A stretch of 64,000 bases of DNA from Bacteroidales bacterium (lineage in GTDB: Bacteria; Bacteroidota; Bacteroidia; Bacteroidales; F082): NCBI GenBank assembly GCA_024400425.1, contig JAKSMV010000001.1, positions 124,001-188,000 of the forward strand, read 5' to 3'. A model generated the notes under the pieces. The model ran no database searches. It saw only the letters and a program-made list of their open reading frames with translations, and was not told the origin of the DNA. The position numbers and the translations under genes are program-made. Each line of letters begins with the position of its first letter. Position 1 is the first letter of the stretch. Positions 35,033 to 44,165 of this stretch are shown here, one piece after another.

Positions 35033-38000
35033 TCATCGCACCACAAATTTCAATGTCTGTTCGCCAATGAGGATGAAATACATCCCAGCGGGCAATTCGT
35101 TGATGTCAATCTGCTGGTTTTCGCTGTCGATGCTGCCATGCAGCAAGGTCTGTCCCATCAGGTTCGAAATGCGATATTCCGTCTGTAGAGACGCGCCATG
35201 GCACGTCTCAATATACAGAACGCCATTGGCAGGATTTGGATAGACTGAAAAACCAGTGGTAGTGGTTTCCTCAAGGCCGTGGTGGATTAATTCATACACC
35301 TCGTCGCAGTCGCGGTCGCCGATTTTGAGAATCAGGTCGCTATTCATCCAGTAGCAACGCAGACCTTCCACACGGAAATTCTTGCCACGGTTCATCAGTT
35401 TTTCGGGGAAGAAACTGGTGAGATGGCCGATGGTACTGATGATTGTGCCGCTGAACATGTCGTTGGCATCACCGATGGTCATCCGCTTATAAGGTATTCC
35501 GTCAATGAATTGGTTGTCAATCTCGTAAACGTGTATCGTTATGCTTTCGTTACCCACTTTGATTAGCCATTCGTCGCCCACCTCGGCACTGAAGTCGTAC
35601 AAGGTGGTGAATTTTTGCAAGGCGCTGTTCCACCAATAAACGATGCCATTTTCCTCATAGACATATTCGCGGGTCACATCGGTGTGTTCGTCTTTATCAT
35701 ATTGCGTGTTGCTACGGATGATGACCTTTGGGCGTTTATTGTTGATGGTCGTGTCGCCTACGCATTGCAAGTGCTGATAGGTGATGCTGCCGTCATCGTT
35801 CTTGATTTCGTAATACCATTCGGCGCCTACGAAGATGAGGCCATCGGCTCCAAATATAGGATAGCCGCTGTTTTCGTAAGGTTCATGGTCTATCATGAAA
35901 GTGGAGCTTCCGTTGTTGATTTGGTTGACGAAGGCTTCTGTTTTCATGTAGTCACTATCCAATGGGATACCGAAGCCGTTGTCGGAAGCAGAAGTGCGCT
36001 CGAAGTAGCAGTTGCGTACGATGGTCATGTTGGTGTTTTGGGCTATGATGCCGCCTTTGTTAAATGGAGTGATAGGACCTGCATGATAGCAATTTTTAAC
36101 ATTAATAGTTGTGGAGGGTGATGTCATGCCGACAATGCCACCTCCGAAGGCTACCTGACTTGTGCTATTCCCAATGATGGTATCGTTGGAATAACAATTC
36201 ATGATTTTTAGCGTATCGATGGCCGCCGTATAACCTACTATGCCACCAATGCTAAATGCATGATAGCTTCCCCACGAATAGCCAGCTCCTTCTATAAGTC
36301 CCCTGCTATAACAGTTTTCGACTCTCATTGTTCCTTCTCCGTCTGTCATGCTTGTGCAAGAACCGACGATGCCTCCTCCGATGGCAATACGGTTATATGA
36401 AGATTCTGTCACACTTCTGGAATCCAGATGCCCAATGTAACTGCAATTAAACAGGCCGTCATTTCCATTCTTTTGATTGTCAATTATATAAGTTCCAACA
36501 ATGCCTCCTACGCCTAATGATTCGTTATTTGAAGAAAACACACTTAATTCGCAAAGACTTGAGCATCCTTCCAAACGGCATGACTGGGCATAGCCAACGA
36601 TACCACCAACGGCGTTGCCTGACATATCAACCTCATCAATGACGTTGCCGCACATTATCGATCCCGTAGTGTGGCATTTGGAAATAGTCGTATTAGTGGC
36701 GATGCCTGTCAATCCTCCAATTATCTTGTAATTATTTTGTGTGTTGATATTTAGATTATTGACATTGATATTACTTAAGTTGCAATTCAAAACCATACCA
36801 AACAGTCCTCTGTATTTGTTCATGGAGATGTTGTCGTCCAGCCAATAATCGTCATACATCATGTAATTTGAGATAGTATGTCCGTTTCCGTCAAAATTAC
36901 CGCAGAACGATATGCTGAAATAGTAATGTCGGTTATTAAAGACATCGAGATAATAGTGAGGCCCTTCAATTGGTCCTTGATAATCTTCCTCTATAATGGT
37001 GTGGTTATTTCCGATAGGTTCCCAATATGATCCGTTGGATTTCATCAAGTCAATGTCGATTACCAAACTGAAGCAAGTGTCTTGATAAGCGTTGACATCG
37101 TAGAAGTGATAGATGTGATAAAGTCCGCCTCCAGCCGAATAATGAGTTGTGATAATCGTGTCCATCCTTTCGTTGACACTCTTGGCCAGCCAAGCGAGGT
37201 TTTCGGCTGATTCGATGAGGTATGGGTCGTCAGCAGTGCCACTGCCTTTGGTCCATGGTTCGGCTTTGCCACTCCAGTACGATTTCTCTACGATATTGTT
37301 GGCGAAGCGCGACCATTCTGGAGCGTTTTTGTAGGCTTCTTTAGAGGTGTATGGAACCGATACCGAAATCCATGTGTGGACTTCGCTGAAGGCGTTACTT
37401 CCAGTTGTGGGTGGAACAGTGGCCTTGATGCTGATGCTGTTGATTTGGGTCATGCCTTTGAAAGCCTCGTCACCAATATGTTGCAAGGTGGCAGGAAGAG
37501 CCAGCATCCCTCTGAAAGTGCATTGCTCAAAAGCGTTATCGCCGATGTGGGTGACTTTTCCGGGGACATTCAGTGTGCCTGTGACACTAGAACAATTGCT
37601 GAAGGCTCTGTCACCAATAAAGGTCAGCGAGTCATTCAGCGTTATGTTGCCCGACAAACCTGAACAGCCACTGAATGTTTCGGCTTCGATACGGGTCACG
37701 TTGGTGGGGATGATCAGGTCGCCATTGAGGTTGGAACAGCCTCTGAAGGCAGCTTCACCTATATAATTAAGGTTTTCGGGCATCTCTAGCGAACCTCTAA
37801 GCCCCGAACAGCCGCTGAAAGCGTGGTCGCCAATGCCGACCAACGTATAGTCGATGCCGTCGTAAATGACGTTTTCTGTAAGGATGAGTTTGCCTTCGGG
37901 CTTGTCGTAGCCCCACCAGTAATTCTCGTCGTGTTGGCATGGATAGGTGGCTTCCACCCAATGGTTTTCCACGTCAACAATACGATAATAAATCTCGTAG

Positions 38001-38098
38001 CCTGACGAATTGGTAACGGCAAAATCGAAATGGGTTTCTTGCGCAATACCGCTACTAACGATAGCTGTCAAAACGATAAATAGGAATAACTTTTTCAT
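35033..38098 (-). CDS. BspA-type leucine-rich repeat protein with GLUG-like repeats and T9SS sorting domain
   Basis: A 1021-residue secreted protein. The start at 38098 gives signal MKKLFLFIVLTAIVSSGIAQ. Residues about 60-230 hold LRR_5 (BspA-like) repeats such as IGDHAFSGCSGLRGSLEMPE; residues about 390-680 hold GLUG-like turns (GGIVGYAQSCRLEGCSS). The C-terminus (VYPNPANGVLYIE ... GMYFILIGEQTLKFVV) is a T9SS type A sorting domain. A copy of the interspersed palindrome (35185-35209) is inserted in frame in that sorting domain. BspA-type proteins mediate adhesion in several Bacteroidales; that role is inferred here. Confidence 0.88.
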   Translation of the reverse strand: MKKLFLFIVLTAIVSSGIAQETHFDFAVTNSSGYEIYYRIVDVENHWVEATYPCQHDENYWWGYDKPEGKLILTENVIYDGIDYTLVGIGDHAFSGCSGLRGSLEMPENLNYIGEAAFRGCSNLNGDLIIPTNVTRIEAETFSGCSGLSGNITLNDSLTFIGDRAFSNCSSVTGTLNVPGKVTHIGDNAFEQCTFRGMLALPATLQHIGDEAFKGMTQINSISIKATVPPTTGSNAFSEVHTWISVSVPYTSKEAYKNAPEWSRFANNIVEKSYWSGKAEPWTKGSGTADDPYLIESAENLAWLAKSVNERMDTIITTHYSAGGGLYHIYHFYDVNAYQDTCFSLVIDIDLMKSNGSYWEPIGNNHTIIEEDYQGPIEGPHYYLDVFNNRHYYFSISFCGNFDGNGHTISNYMMYDDYWLDDNISMNKYRGLFGMVLNCNLSNINVNNLNINTQNNYKIIGGLTGIATNTTISKCHTTGSIMCGNVIDEVDMSGNAVGGIVGYAQSCRLEGCSSLCELSVFSSNNESLGVGGIVGTYIIDNQKNGNDGLFNCSYIGHLDSRSVTESSYNRIAIGGGIVGSCTSMTDGEGTMRVENCYSRGLIEGAGYSWGSYHAFSIGGIVGYTAAIDTLKIMNCYSNDTIIGNSTSQVAFGGGIVGMTSPSTTINVKNCYHAGPITPFNKGGIIAQNTNMTIVRNCYFERTSASDNGFGIPLDSDYMKTEAFVNQINNGSSTFMIDHEPYENSGYPIFGADGLIFVGAEWYYEIKNDDGSITYQHLQCVGDTTINNKRPKVIIRSNTQYDKDEHTDVTREYVYEENGIVYWWNSALQKFTTLYDFSAEVGDEWLIKVGNESITIHVYEIDNQFIDGIPYKRMTIGDANDMFSGTIISTIGHLTSFFPEKLMNRGKNFRVEGLRCYWMNSDLILKIGDRDCDEVYELIHHGLEETTTTGFSVYPNPANGVLYIETCHGASLQTEYRISNLMGQTLLHGSIDSENQQIDINELPAGMYFILIGEQTLKFVVR
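35185..35209. repeat. Interspersed GTAGAGAC palindrome, copy 2 (inside a coding sequence)
   Basis: GTAGAGACGCGCC plus ATGGCACGTCTC, same core and left arm as the other copies, right arm cut short. On the coding strand it gives the residues ETCHGASLQ between VLYI and TEYRISN of the sorting domain. Confidence 0.85.
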
Positions 38099-38127
38099 AG
38101 CGTTACAGATTTTGTTTGTTTGCAATG

Positions 38128-38135
38128 CAAAATTA
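38128..38135 (-). promoter_or_regulatory. -7 box (TAATTTTG) for the BspA-type gene
   Basis: Minus-strand TAnnTTTG match, 29 bp upstream of the ATG at 38098. Confidence 0.6.
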
Positions 38136-38289
38136 GAACATTCCCCAACGCTAAAATCGTTTTGTCAAGCCCCTAAAATGCCTTGTCTATCATAAAAATT
38201 GAAGGCATAAAAATAAACGATTGGAAATCAGTTGGTTGAAAAACCGATGTCCAATCGTTGTCTATGGGTTTGTCTATCATGTTTCGCCT

Positions 38290-38362
38290 GTAGAGACGCG
38301 CCATGGCACGTCTCAAGACGCAAATTTTGTTTTTATGGAGACGCGCCATGGCACGTCTCTAC
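38290..38362. repeat. Interspersed GTAGAGAC palindromes, copies 3 and 4
   Basis: Copy 3 at 38290-38314 and copy 4 at 38337-38362, in the same orientation and separated by 22 bp. They lie just behind the glyS stop codon. Copy 3 lacks the end of its right arm, copy 4 the start of its left arm, so the pair looks like an element that was duplicated or split by an insertion. Confidence 0.85.
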
Positions 38363-38375
38363 AAGGGTAAACCCA

Positions 38376-39899
38376 TTATTTTTTAGGTTTCAATTCGTCG
38401 AAAATCATGCTGCGGAGGTTCTCAATCGGGACGCGCACCTGATTCATCGTGTCGCGGTCGCGCACGGTGACGGTGTTGTCTTCCAAGGTCTGGTTATCGA
38501 CGGTGACGCACATCGGCGTACCGATGGCATCCTGACGGCGGTAGCGCTTGCCGATGGAATCCTTTTCCTCGTATTGGCACATGAAATCGTATTTCAGTGA
38601 GTCAATGATTTCGCGGGCCTTTTCCGGCAGACCGTCTTTCTTCACCAATGGCAGAACAGCCACCTTGTAAGGAGCCAGAATTGCCGGCAGTTTCAGCACA
38701 ACGCGTTCGGTGCCGTCTTCCAGTTTTTCTTCGGTGTAGGCATGACTCAACATGGCAAGGAACATACGGTCGAGGCCGATGGAAGTTTCGATGACGTAAG
38801 GCGTATAGCTTTCGTTGGTGTCAGGATCGAAATACTGCAATTTCTTGCCTGAATATTTGGCATGTGCCGAAAGGTCGAAATCGGTGCGGCTGTGGATGCC
38901 TTCCAGTTCCTTGAAACCGAATGGGAAATCGAATTCGATGTCGGTAGCGGCATTGGCATAGTGAGCCAGTTTCTCATGGTCGTGGAAACGGTATTTTTCA
39001 GCCGGCAGACCTAATGAAAGGTGCCAGTTGAGGCGTTCCTGCTTCCATTGCTTGAACCAATCCAATTCGGTGCCAGGGCGTACGAAGAACTGCATTTCCA
39101 TCTGTTCGAATTCGCGCATACGGAAAATGAACTGACGGGCCACGATTTCATTACGGAAAGCCTTACCGGTCTGGGCAATGCCAAACGGAATCTTCATGCG
39201 GCCAGTCTTCTGCACATTGAGGTAGTTTACGAAAATGCCTTGAGCCGTTTCAGGACGCAGATAAATGGTGTCAGCGCCATCGGCCACCGAACCCATCTGG
39301 GTTGAGAACATCAGGTTGAACTGACGCACATCGGTCCAGTTGCGGGTACCCGAAATAGGGCAAACGATTTCAAGGTCGAGAATCAGTTGCTTGATGGCAT
39401 CAAGGTCGTTGGCCTCCATAGCGCCATACAGGCGGTGACTGATTTCCTCAATCTTGGCCTTGTATTCCAACACGCGCGGATTGGTGCTCACGAACTGTTC
39501 CTCGTTGAAGGCATCGCCAAAACGTTTTCTTGCCTTTTCGACTTCCTTGTTGATTTTTTCCTCAATCTTAGCCATGTAGTCTTCCACCAAGACATCGGCG
39601 CGGTAACGCTTCTTCGAGTCGCGGTTGTCGATGAGCGGGTCGTTGAAAGCATCCAAGTGGCCCGAAGCCTTCCAAGTGGTCGGGTGCATGAAGATTGAAG
39701 CATCAATGCCGACGATGTTTTCGTGCATCTGAACCATGGCTTTCCACCAGTATTCACGGATGTTTTTCTTCAGTTCGACACCGTTCTGGCCATAATCGTA
39801 AACAGCCGAAAGACCGTCGTAAATTTCACTCGACTGGAAAATGAAACCATATTCCTTAGCGTGTGAAGTTATCTTTTTGAAAAATTCTTCCTGATTCAT
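38376..39899 (-). CDS. glyS: Glycyl-tRNA synthetase, class II dimeric type
   Basis: A 507-residue enzyme that charges tRNA-Gly. It starts MNQEEFFKKITSHAKEYGFIFQSSEIYDG and shows the class II signature motifs: motif 1 in the YDYGQNGVELKKNI region, motif 2 FRNEIVARQFIFRMREFEQMEMQ (split here), and motif 3 at VIETSIGLDRMFLAML. The C-terminal anticodon-binding domain has PYKVAVLPLVKKDGL. Length fits the eukaryote/Bacteroidota-type alpha2 enzyme, not the alpha2beta2 form. Confidence 0.96.
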   Translation of the reverse strand: MNQEEFFKKITSHAKEYGFIFQSSEIYDGLSAVYDYGQNGVELKKNIREYWWKAMVQMHENIVGIDASIFMHPTTWKASGHLDAFNDPLIDNRDSKKRYRADVLVEDYMAKIEEKINKEVEKARKRFGDAFNEEQFVSTNPRVLEYKAKIEEISHRLYGAMEANDLDAIKQLILDLEIVCPISGTRNWTDVRQFNLMFSTQMGSVADGADTIYLRPETAQGIFVNYLNVQKTGRMKIPFGIAQTGKAFRNEIVARQFIFRMREFEQMEMQFFVRPGTELDWFKQWKQERLNWHLSLGLPAEKYRFHDHEKLAHYANAATDIEFDFPFGFKELEGIHSRTDFDLSAHAKYSGKKLQYFDPDTNESYTPYVIETSIGLDRMFLAMLSHAYTEEKLEDGTERVVLKLPAILAPYKVAVLPLVKKDGLPEKAREIIDSLKYDFMCQYEEKDSIGKRYRRQDAIGTPMCVTVDNQTLEDNTVTVRDRDTMNQVRVPIENLRSMIFDELKPKK

Positions 39900-39969
39900 A
39901 TAAGGTAGTTATTTAAGATTCAAAGATTTAATATTTATAGATTTATAATTCAAACTTGCAAAATCAATC

Positions 39970-40123
39970 TGTCAAATTGTCCCCAAGTCAAACAGTCCAA
40001 ATGTCCCTAAGTCACATAGTCAAATTGTCCCCAAGTCCAAATGTCTAATTGTCAAATTGTCCCTAAGTCACATAGTCCAAATGTCTAAATGTCCCCAAGT
40101 CCCATAGTCAAATTGTCCCCAAC
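39970..40123. repeat. Degenerate tandem repeat of about 8-10 bp (CAAATTGTCC / CCAAGTC type)
   Basis: About 15 degenerate units built from GTCAAATTGTCC, CCAAGTC and CATAGTC fill the gap between queA and glyS and reach to the queA stop codon. Blocks such as CCCTAAGTCACATAGTC recur exactly within the array. The same vocabulary occurs at 32770-32818. No spacers or dyad symmetry like CRISPR. Confidence 0.9.
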
Positions 40124-41170
40124 TCAAATAATCAACATCGCATCGCCGTAGGTGAAGAAACGGTATTTTTCGTTCACGGCTTCCTTGTAGGCTTTCATGA
40201 GAAAGTCGTATCCTGCGAAGGCGGCCACTTCCATCATCATTGGTGATTTTGGCAGGTGGAAGTTGGTAATCATGCAGTTGGCCACGGTGAAGTTGTAGGG
40301 TGGGAAGATGAACTTGTTGGTCCAGCCGTTGAAAGGCTTGATTTTTCCGGAGATGGTGACGGCGGTTTCCAAGGCCTTCATTGAGGTGGTGCCGACGGCG
40401 AACACGTTGTTGTGACGTTGGTTGGCGGCATTCACGAGGTCGCAGCAGTCTTGGCCGATGTACATCTCTTCCGAGTCGGGCTTGTGCTTGGTGAGGTCTT
40501 CCACCTCGATTTCGCGGAAGTTGCCCATGCCAGGATGCAAGGTAAGCTCGGCGAATGAGGCTCCAATGATTTCGAGGCGCTTCATGAGTATCTTGCTGAA
40601 GTGCATTCCGGCGGTAGGGGCCGAAACGGCACCTTCCACCTTGGCGTAGATGGTCTGGAAGTCTTCGGCGTCTTCAGGTCTCTCTTCGCGGCCTATTTCC
40701 TTCGGGATAGGCGTATGGCCCAGGCCGAACAAGGTCTTCTTGAACTCTTCGTATGGCCCATCATAGAGGAAACGCAAAGTGCGACCACGCGAGGTGGTGT
40801 TGTCGATGACTTCGGCCACCAACTCGTCGTTGCCGAAATACAGCTTGTTGCCGATGCGGATTTTGCGTGCTGGATCGACCAGTACGTCCCACAGACGGCT
40901 TTCGTGGTTCAGCTCGCGGAGCAGCAGCACTTCGATTTTTGCGCCGGTCTTTTCCTTTTCGCCGTAGAGTTTGGCAGGAAACACCTTCGTGTTGTTGATG
41001 ACAAACACGTCGCCATCTTTGGTGTAATCCACCAGGTCTTTGAACATGCGGTGCTCGATTTTCTGGGTTCTGCGGTTGATGACCATCAGGCGTGCTTCGT
41101 CACGGTTCATGGTAGGTTCCAAGGCAATCAGCTCGCTTGGCAAGTTGAATTTGAATTGTGATAATTTCAT
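40124..41170 (-). CDS. queA: S-adenosylmethionine:tRNA ribosyltransferase-isomerase
   Basis: A 348-residue enzyme that moves the ribose of AdoMet to 7-aminomethyl-7-deazaguanine in tRNA, making epoxyqueuosine. [16 protein letters not shown], the conserved [27 protein letters not shown] and [16 protein letters not shown] motifs are intact. It is the last gene of the ftsX-DUF3098-uppP-truB-queA cluster. Confidence 0.96.
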   Translation of the reverse strand: MKLSQFKFNLPSELIALEPTMNRDEARLMVINRRTQKIEHRMFKDLVDYTKDGDVFVINNTKVFPAKLYGEKEKTGAKIEVLLLRELNHESRLWDVLVDPARKIRIGNKLYFGNDELVAEVIDNTTSRGRTLRFLYDGPYEEFKKTLFGLGHTPIPKEIGREERPEDAEDFQTIYAKVEGAVSAPTAGMHFSKILMKRLEIIGASFAELTLHPGMGNFREIEVEDLTKHKPDSEEMYIGQDCCDLVNAANQRHNNVFAVGTTSMKALETAVTISGKIKPFNGWTNKFIFPPYNFTVANCMITNFHLPKSPMMMEVAAFAGYDFLMKAYKEAVNEKYRFFTYGDAMLII

Positions 41171-41267
41171 TTATGATATGGTTTAGTTGTTATTATCTTC
41201 GTGCAAAACGCGCAAAGATAATACAGAAACGAAATTTTGTCAAGTTTTTTTATTAAAATGCTGATAA

Positions 41268-42011
41268 TCAATGCTTATTTTGCTCAGCTTCTTGCATGGC
41301 TTTGCGCATTGCTATGAATTCGTCACCCGTGTCGATGATGTGCTGTTTCAGGTCTTCCAGTTGCCAAGCATCTTCAACCTTAAAATCGCCGATGCGGGTG
41401 CGGCGCAACGATTTCAGGCAGGCGCCGTTGCCCAGTTCCTTGCCTAAATCGTTGGCAAGACTACGGATGTAAGTGCCTTTGCTGCAGGTTACTTCAAAAT
41501 CCAATTCAGGAAAACGCTCCGTGTTGAGCTTGAAATCCTCAATGTGAATGTCGCGTGCTTTCAACTCGATTTCTTCGTCGCTGCGAGCATAATCGAAAGC
41601 GCGTTTGCCCTTGATTTTGATGGCGGAATACTTCGGCGGATACTGCTTGATGTCACCGATGAACTTCATTCGGGCATCCTCGATTTGTTCAGCCGTAATG
41701 CCTTCGGTGGAAAAGGTCTGGTCGGGTTCGCTTTCGAGGTCGAAAGTGGGGGTGGTCTGTCCTAACAAGATGGTGCCGGTGTAGGTCTTTATCTTGGCTT
41801 GGTATTCTTCTATCTGCTTGGTTTTCTTGCCTGTGCACAAAATCAGGAGACCGGTGGCCAAAGGGTCGAGAGTTCCGGCATGACCGACTTTCAGCTTGGG
41901 AATCTTATAGAAGCGCTTGATGAGGGCGCGAATGAAGTTGACCGTGTCGAACGAGGTCCAGTCGATGGGCTTGTCGATGAGGATGACCTCTCCGTCTTCG
42001 AAGTTGAACAT
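41268..42011 (-). CDS. truB: tRNA pseudouridine(55) synthase
   Basis: A 247-residue enzyme that makes pseudouridine at position 55 of the tRNA T-loop. The catalytic Asp lies in GHAGTLDPLATGLL; DKPIDWTSFD, KYSAIKIKGKRAFDYAR and CSKGTYIRSLANDLG are the other TruB motifs. The C-terminal PUA domain is short. It starts 9 bp after uppP and is part of the same operon. Confidence 0.96.
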   Translation of the reverse strand: MFNFEDGEVILIDKPIDWTSFDTVNFIRALIKRFYKIPKLKVGHAGTLDPLATGLLILCTGKKTKQIEEYQAKIKTYTGTILLGQTTPTFDLESEPDQTFSTEGITAEQIEDARMKFIGDIKQYPPKYSAIKIKGKRAFDYARSDEEIELKARDIHIEDFKLNTERFPELDFEVTCSKGTYIRSLANDLGKELGNGACLKSLRRTRIGDFKVEDAWQLEDLKQHIIDTGDEFIAMRKAMQEAEQNKH

Positions 42012-42020
42012 TGGCGGCGA

Positions 42021-42827
42021 TTATAGGCAATAAGGTAATACGATGGTCAGCAGACCGACGATGGCGCAATACACGGCAAACCAGATGAGCTTGCCTTTCT
42101 TCACGATGTCGATCATCCACTTGCAGGCGAGGCAGCCGCTGACGAAGGCGGCGATGAAACCTATGATGAGCGAGGTTGTAGGCAGTCCGGCCATGGTGGT
42201 CTCTACACCTACTTCAAGCATGTCTTTCACATCCAAAAGGGCTTCGCCAAGGATGGGTGGGATGACCATGAGGAACGAGAACTGTGCCAACTTTTCTTTC
42301 TTGTTGCCAAGGAGCAAACCTGTGGAGATAGTGCTGCCCGAGCGCGAGAGACCCGGAAGCACGGCTACGGCTTGCGCAATGCCGATGATGAAGGCATGCA
42401 AAGGCGAAATGTTTTCTTTTTGCCGCGGCTTGGCGAAATAGGAGAAGGCGAGAAGCGTGGCTGTGATGAGCAGGCAGATGCCTACGACCAACAAGCCGCT
42501 ACCGAAGATGGCTTCCACCTGGTCCTTGAAGAAGAAACCTACTATGGCGACAGGAATCATCGAGATGAGAATGTTGACGATGTATTTCGTGCCTTCGTTC
42601 CACTTGAACTTGAAGAAATCTTGGAAAAGCCAAACGATTTCTTTCCAGAGGATGACGCAGGTGCTGAATACGGTGGCGACATGCACGGCAACGGAAAAGG
42701 CCAGGTTCTCTTCACCGTTGAGGCCGAAAAGGTTGGCGCCGATGGTGAGGTGACCGCTACTGCTGACGGGCAGATATTCCGTGAGGCCTTGAATCAGACC
42801 TAGTATCAAAGCTTGAAACCAACTCAT
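42021..42827 (-). CDS. uppP: Undecaprenyl-diphosphatase (BacA/UppP type)
   Basis: A 268-residue membrane enzyme that recycles undecaprenyl pyrophosphate for cell-wall synthesis; it also underlies natural bacitracin tolerance. The active-site motifs are [14 protein letters not shown] near the N-terminus and [11 protein letters not shown] in the middle, with eight or so membrane segments. The start at 42827 (MSWFQAL) overlaps the DUF3098 stop as ATGA; an in-frame ATG 15 bp upstream is less likely. Confidence 0.95.
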   Translation of the reverse strand: MSWFQALILGLIQGLTEYLPVSSSGHLTIGANLFGLNGEENLAFSVAVHVATVFSTCVILWKEIVWLFQDFFKFKWNEGTKYIVNILISMIPVAIVGFFFKDQVEAIFGSGLLVVGICLLITATLLAFSYFAKPRQKENISPLHAFIIGIAQAVAVLPGLSRSGSTISTGLLLGNKKEKLAQFSFLMVIPPILGEALLDVKDMLEVGVETTMAGLPTTSLIIGFIAAFVSGCLACKWMIDIVKKGKLIWFAVYCAIVGLLTIVLPYCL

Positions 42828-43093
42828 TTCTTGCTCCTCCAAAAGATGGCCACAATCTCAACTACGAAACCAACCAGCACCAAGATGGGAGCCAAGGTGA
42901 TGTGTTGGAAATCGAACATCTTCTCGTTGAACACGTTAGGGTCGGTCGAGCCACCTCCGCGCATGAGGATGAAACCCAAGGCGATGAGGGCAATGCCGAT
43001 GAGCACGATGATATAATTCTGCTTGCCGAAGGGCATAGCTTTTTGGCCTTCAGTGTTTTCGGCCATTTTCTTCTGATTGTTGTTGTTTGCCAT
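42824..43093 (-). CDS. DUF3098 small membrane protein
   Basis: An 89-residue protein with two membrane helices ([18 protein letters not shown] and [19 protein letters not shown]) joined by a [17 protein letters not shown] loop. This is the DUF3098 family, always found beside ftsX and uppP in Bacteroidota. The start at 43093 (MANNNNQKK) is chosen over upstream ATGs that only extend a basic leader. Function unknown; position suggests an envelope or division role. Confidence 0.88.
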   Translation of the reverse strand: MANNNNQKKMAENTEGQKAMPFGKQNYIIVLIGIALIALGFILMRGGGSTDPNVFNEKMFDFQHITLAPILVLVGFVVEIVAIFWRSKK

Positions 43094-43187
43094 AATGGTA
43101 ATTTTGCGCAAAAATAGGACTTTTGGCTTTATCAACGGATTTTAGGGGAGAATATTTCGTTATTGGAGATGTGAATGAGTATTTTCT

Positions 43188-44066
43188 TCACGCATAAAGT
43201 CTATCTACGTGTGCGTTCAGGTATTTCCTGACGGCTGAGCGGGTGGAGAAGGCCGCCAAAATGATGCCCAACACGATGATGCCGACATAAATGGCAATGG
43301 AAGTGTTGAGGTCTTGGATTACTGCAAGTTCAGGGATGTGCTTGTTGAGGCTATACATGGCCAAGAAAAGCATGATGTCGGCCAAAAGTGCACCGAAGAA
43401 GCCTTGCGAGATGCCGCTGCGGATGAAAGGCCGGCGGATGTAGGAAGCCGTAGCACCGACGAGCTGCATACTGCGCACGAGGAATCGCTTTGAGTATATC
43501 GAAAGTCGTATGGTGTTGCGTATCAGCGCAATGGCAATGACCAACAGGATGATGCTTGCAATCATCAGGCCGCCACCGATGCGCCGCACATTCTGGTTGA
43601 TGACATCGACGAGCGACTTCTGGTAATACACCTCTTTAATATCGGGGTTTTCGAGTAGCTGGCTTTCGATGATGTTGAGGCTGTCGTTGTTGGCATAGGC
43701 GGCATTGAAGCGCACGTCGATGGAAGGCAGCAAGGGGTTCTCTTCGTTGCCGAGCCATTGTAGGAAGTCCTCGCCGAGGTCTTCGCTGAGCCGCTTGATG
43801 GCCTCGTCCTTGGTGATGTATTCCGCCGATTTCACAGCGGGCATGGCATCGAGTTCCTTTTGCAGGCGCAAGATGTTGGCTTCCTTCACGTTGCTGTTCA
43901 TCACAATCTCGAAACCGATGTTTTCCTTGATGTAGTTCGAGAGCCTGGTGGCGTGCATCATCAACATGGCGAAGGCACCTAAAAGAAACAGCACCAGCAT
44001 GATGCTGAACAGCGACATGGCGTAGGAGCCTGCAACACGGTTTCTATTTGAACTTCTTTCCGACAT
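43188..44066 (-). CDS. ftsX: Cell-division protein FtsX
   Basis: A 292-residue membrane protein with four membrane segments and a periplasmic domain between the first two (FEIVMNSNVKEANILRLQKEL ... YYQKSL). It is the membrane partner of the FtsE ATPase; the complex controls peptidoglycan hydrolases at the septum. The IRNTIRLSIYSKRFLVRSMQLVG region is the typical FtsX coupling segment. ATG 44066 is used; a promoter lies 18 bp upstream. No ftsE is in the window. Confidence 0.93.
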   Translation of the reverse strand: MSERSSNRNRVAGSYAMSLFSIMLVLFLLGAFAMLMMHATRLSNYIKENIGFEIVMNSNVKEANILRLQKELDAMPAVKSAEYITKDEAIKRLSEDLGEDFLQWLGNEENPLLPSIDVRFNAAYANNDSLNIIESQLLENPDIKEVYYQKSLVDVINQNVRRIGGGLMIASIILLVIAIALIRNTIRLSIYSKRFLVRSMQLVGATASYIRRPFIRSGISQGFFGALLADIMLFLAMYSLNKHIPELAVIQDLNTSIAIYVGIIVLGIILAAFSTRSAVRKYLNAHVDRLYA

Positions 44067-44084
44067 TTTCCCGATTTGAGAACG

Positions 44085-44092
44085 CAAAAATA
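44085..44092 (-). promoter_or_regulatory. -7 box (TATTTTTG) for the ftsX-queA operon
   Basis: Minus-strand TAnnTTTG match, 18 bp upstream of the ftsX ATG at 44066. Confidence 0.65.
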
Positions 44093-44133
44093 AACAAAAT
44101 GAGTTTACCTTAATTAATAAGCCAAAAAAAGCC

Positions 44134-44141
44134 TATCTTTG
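44134..44141 (+). promoter_or_regulatory. -7 box (TATCTTTG) for the YD-repeat protein
   Basis: TAnnTTTG match 24 bp upstream of the ATG at 44166. Confidence 0.65.
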
Positions 44142-44165
44142 CACGAATCTTAAAAACATAACACT

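Noticed and set aside
38232..38600. 122-residue plus-strand frame containing DAPWHVS twice
   Set aside because: It is made of two palindromic repeats plus the antisense of glyS; no start signal. The peptide arises from the repeat and is not evidence for a gene.
39970..40123. CRISPR-like look of the array between queA and glyS
   Set aside because: Units are 8-10 bp, degenerate and without unique spacers; no cas genes in the window.
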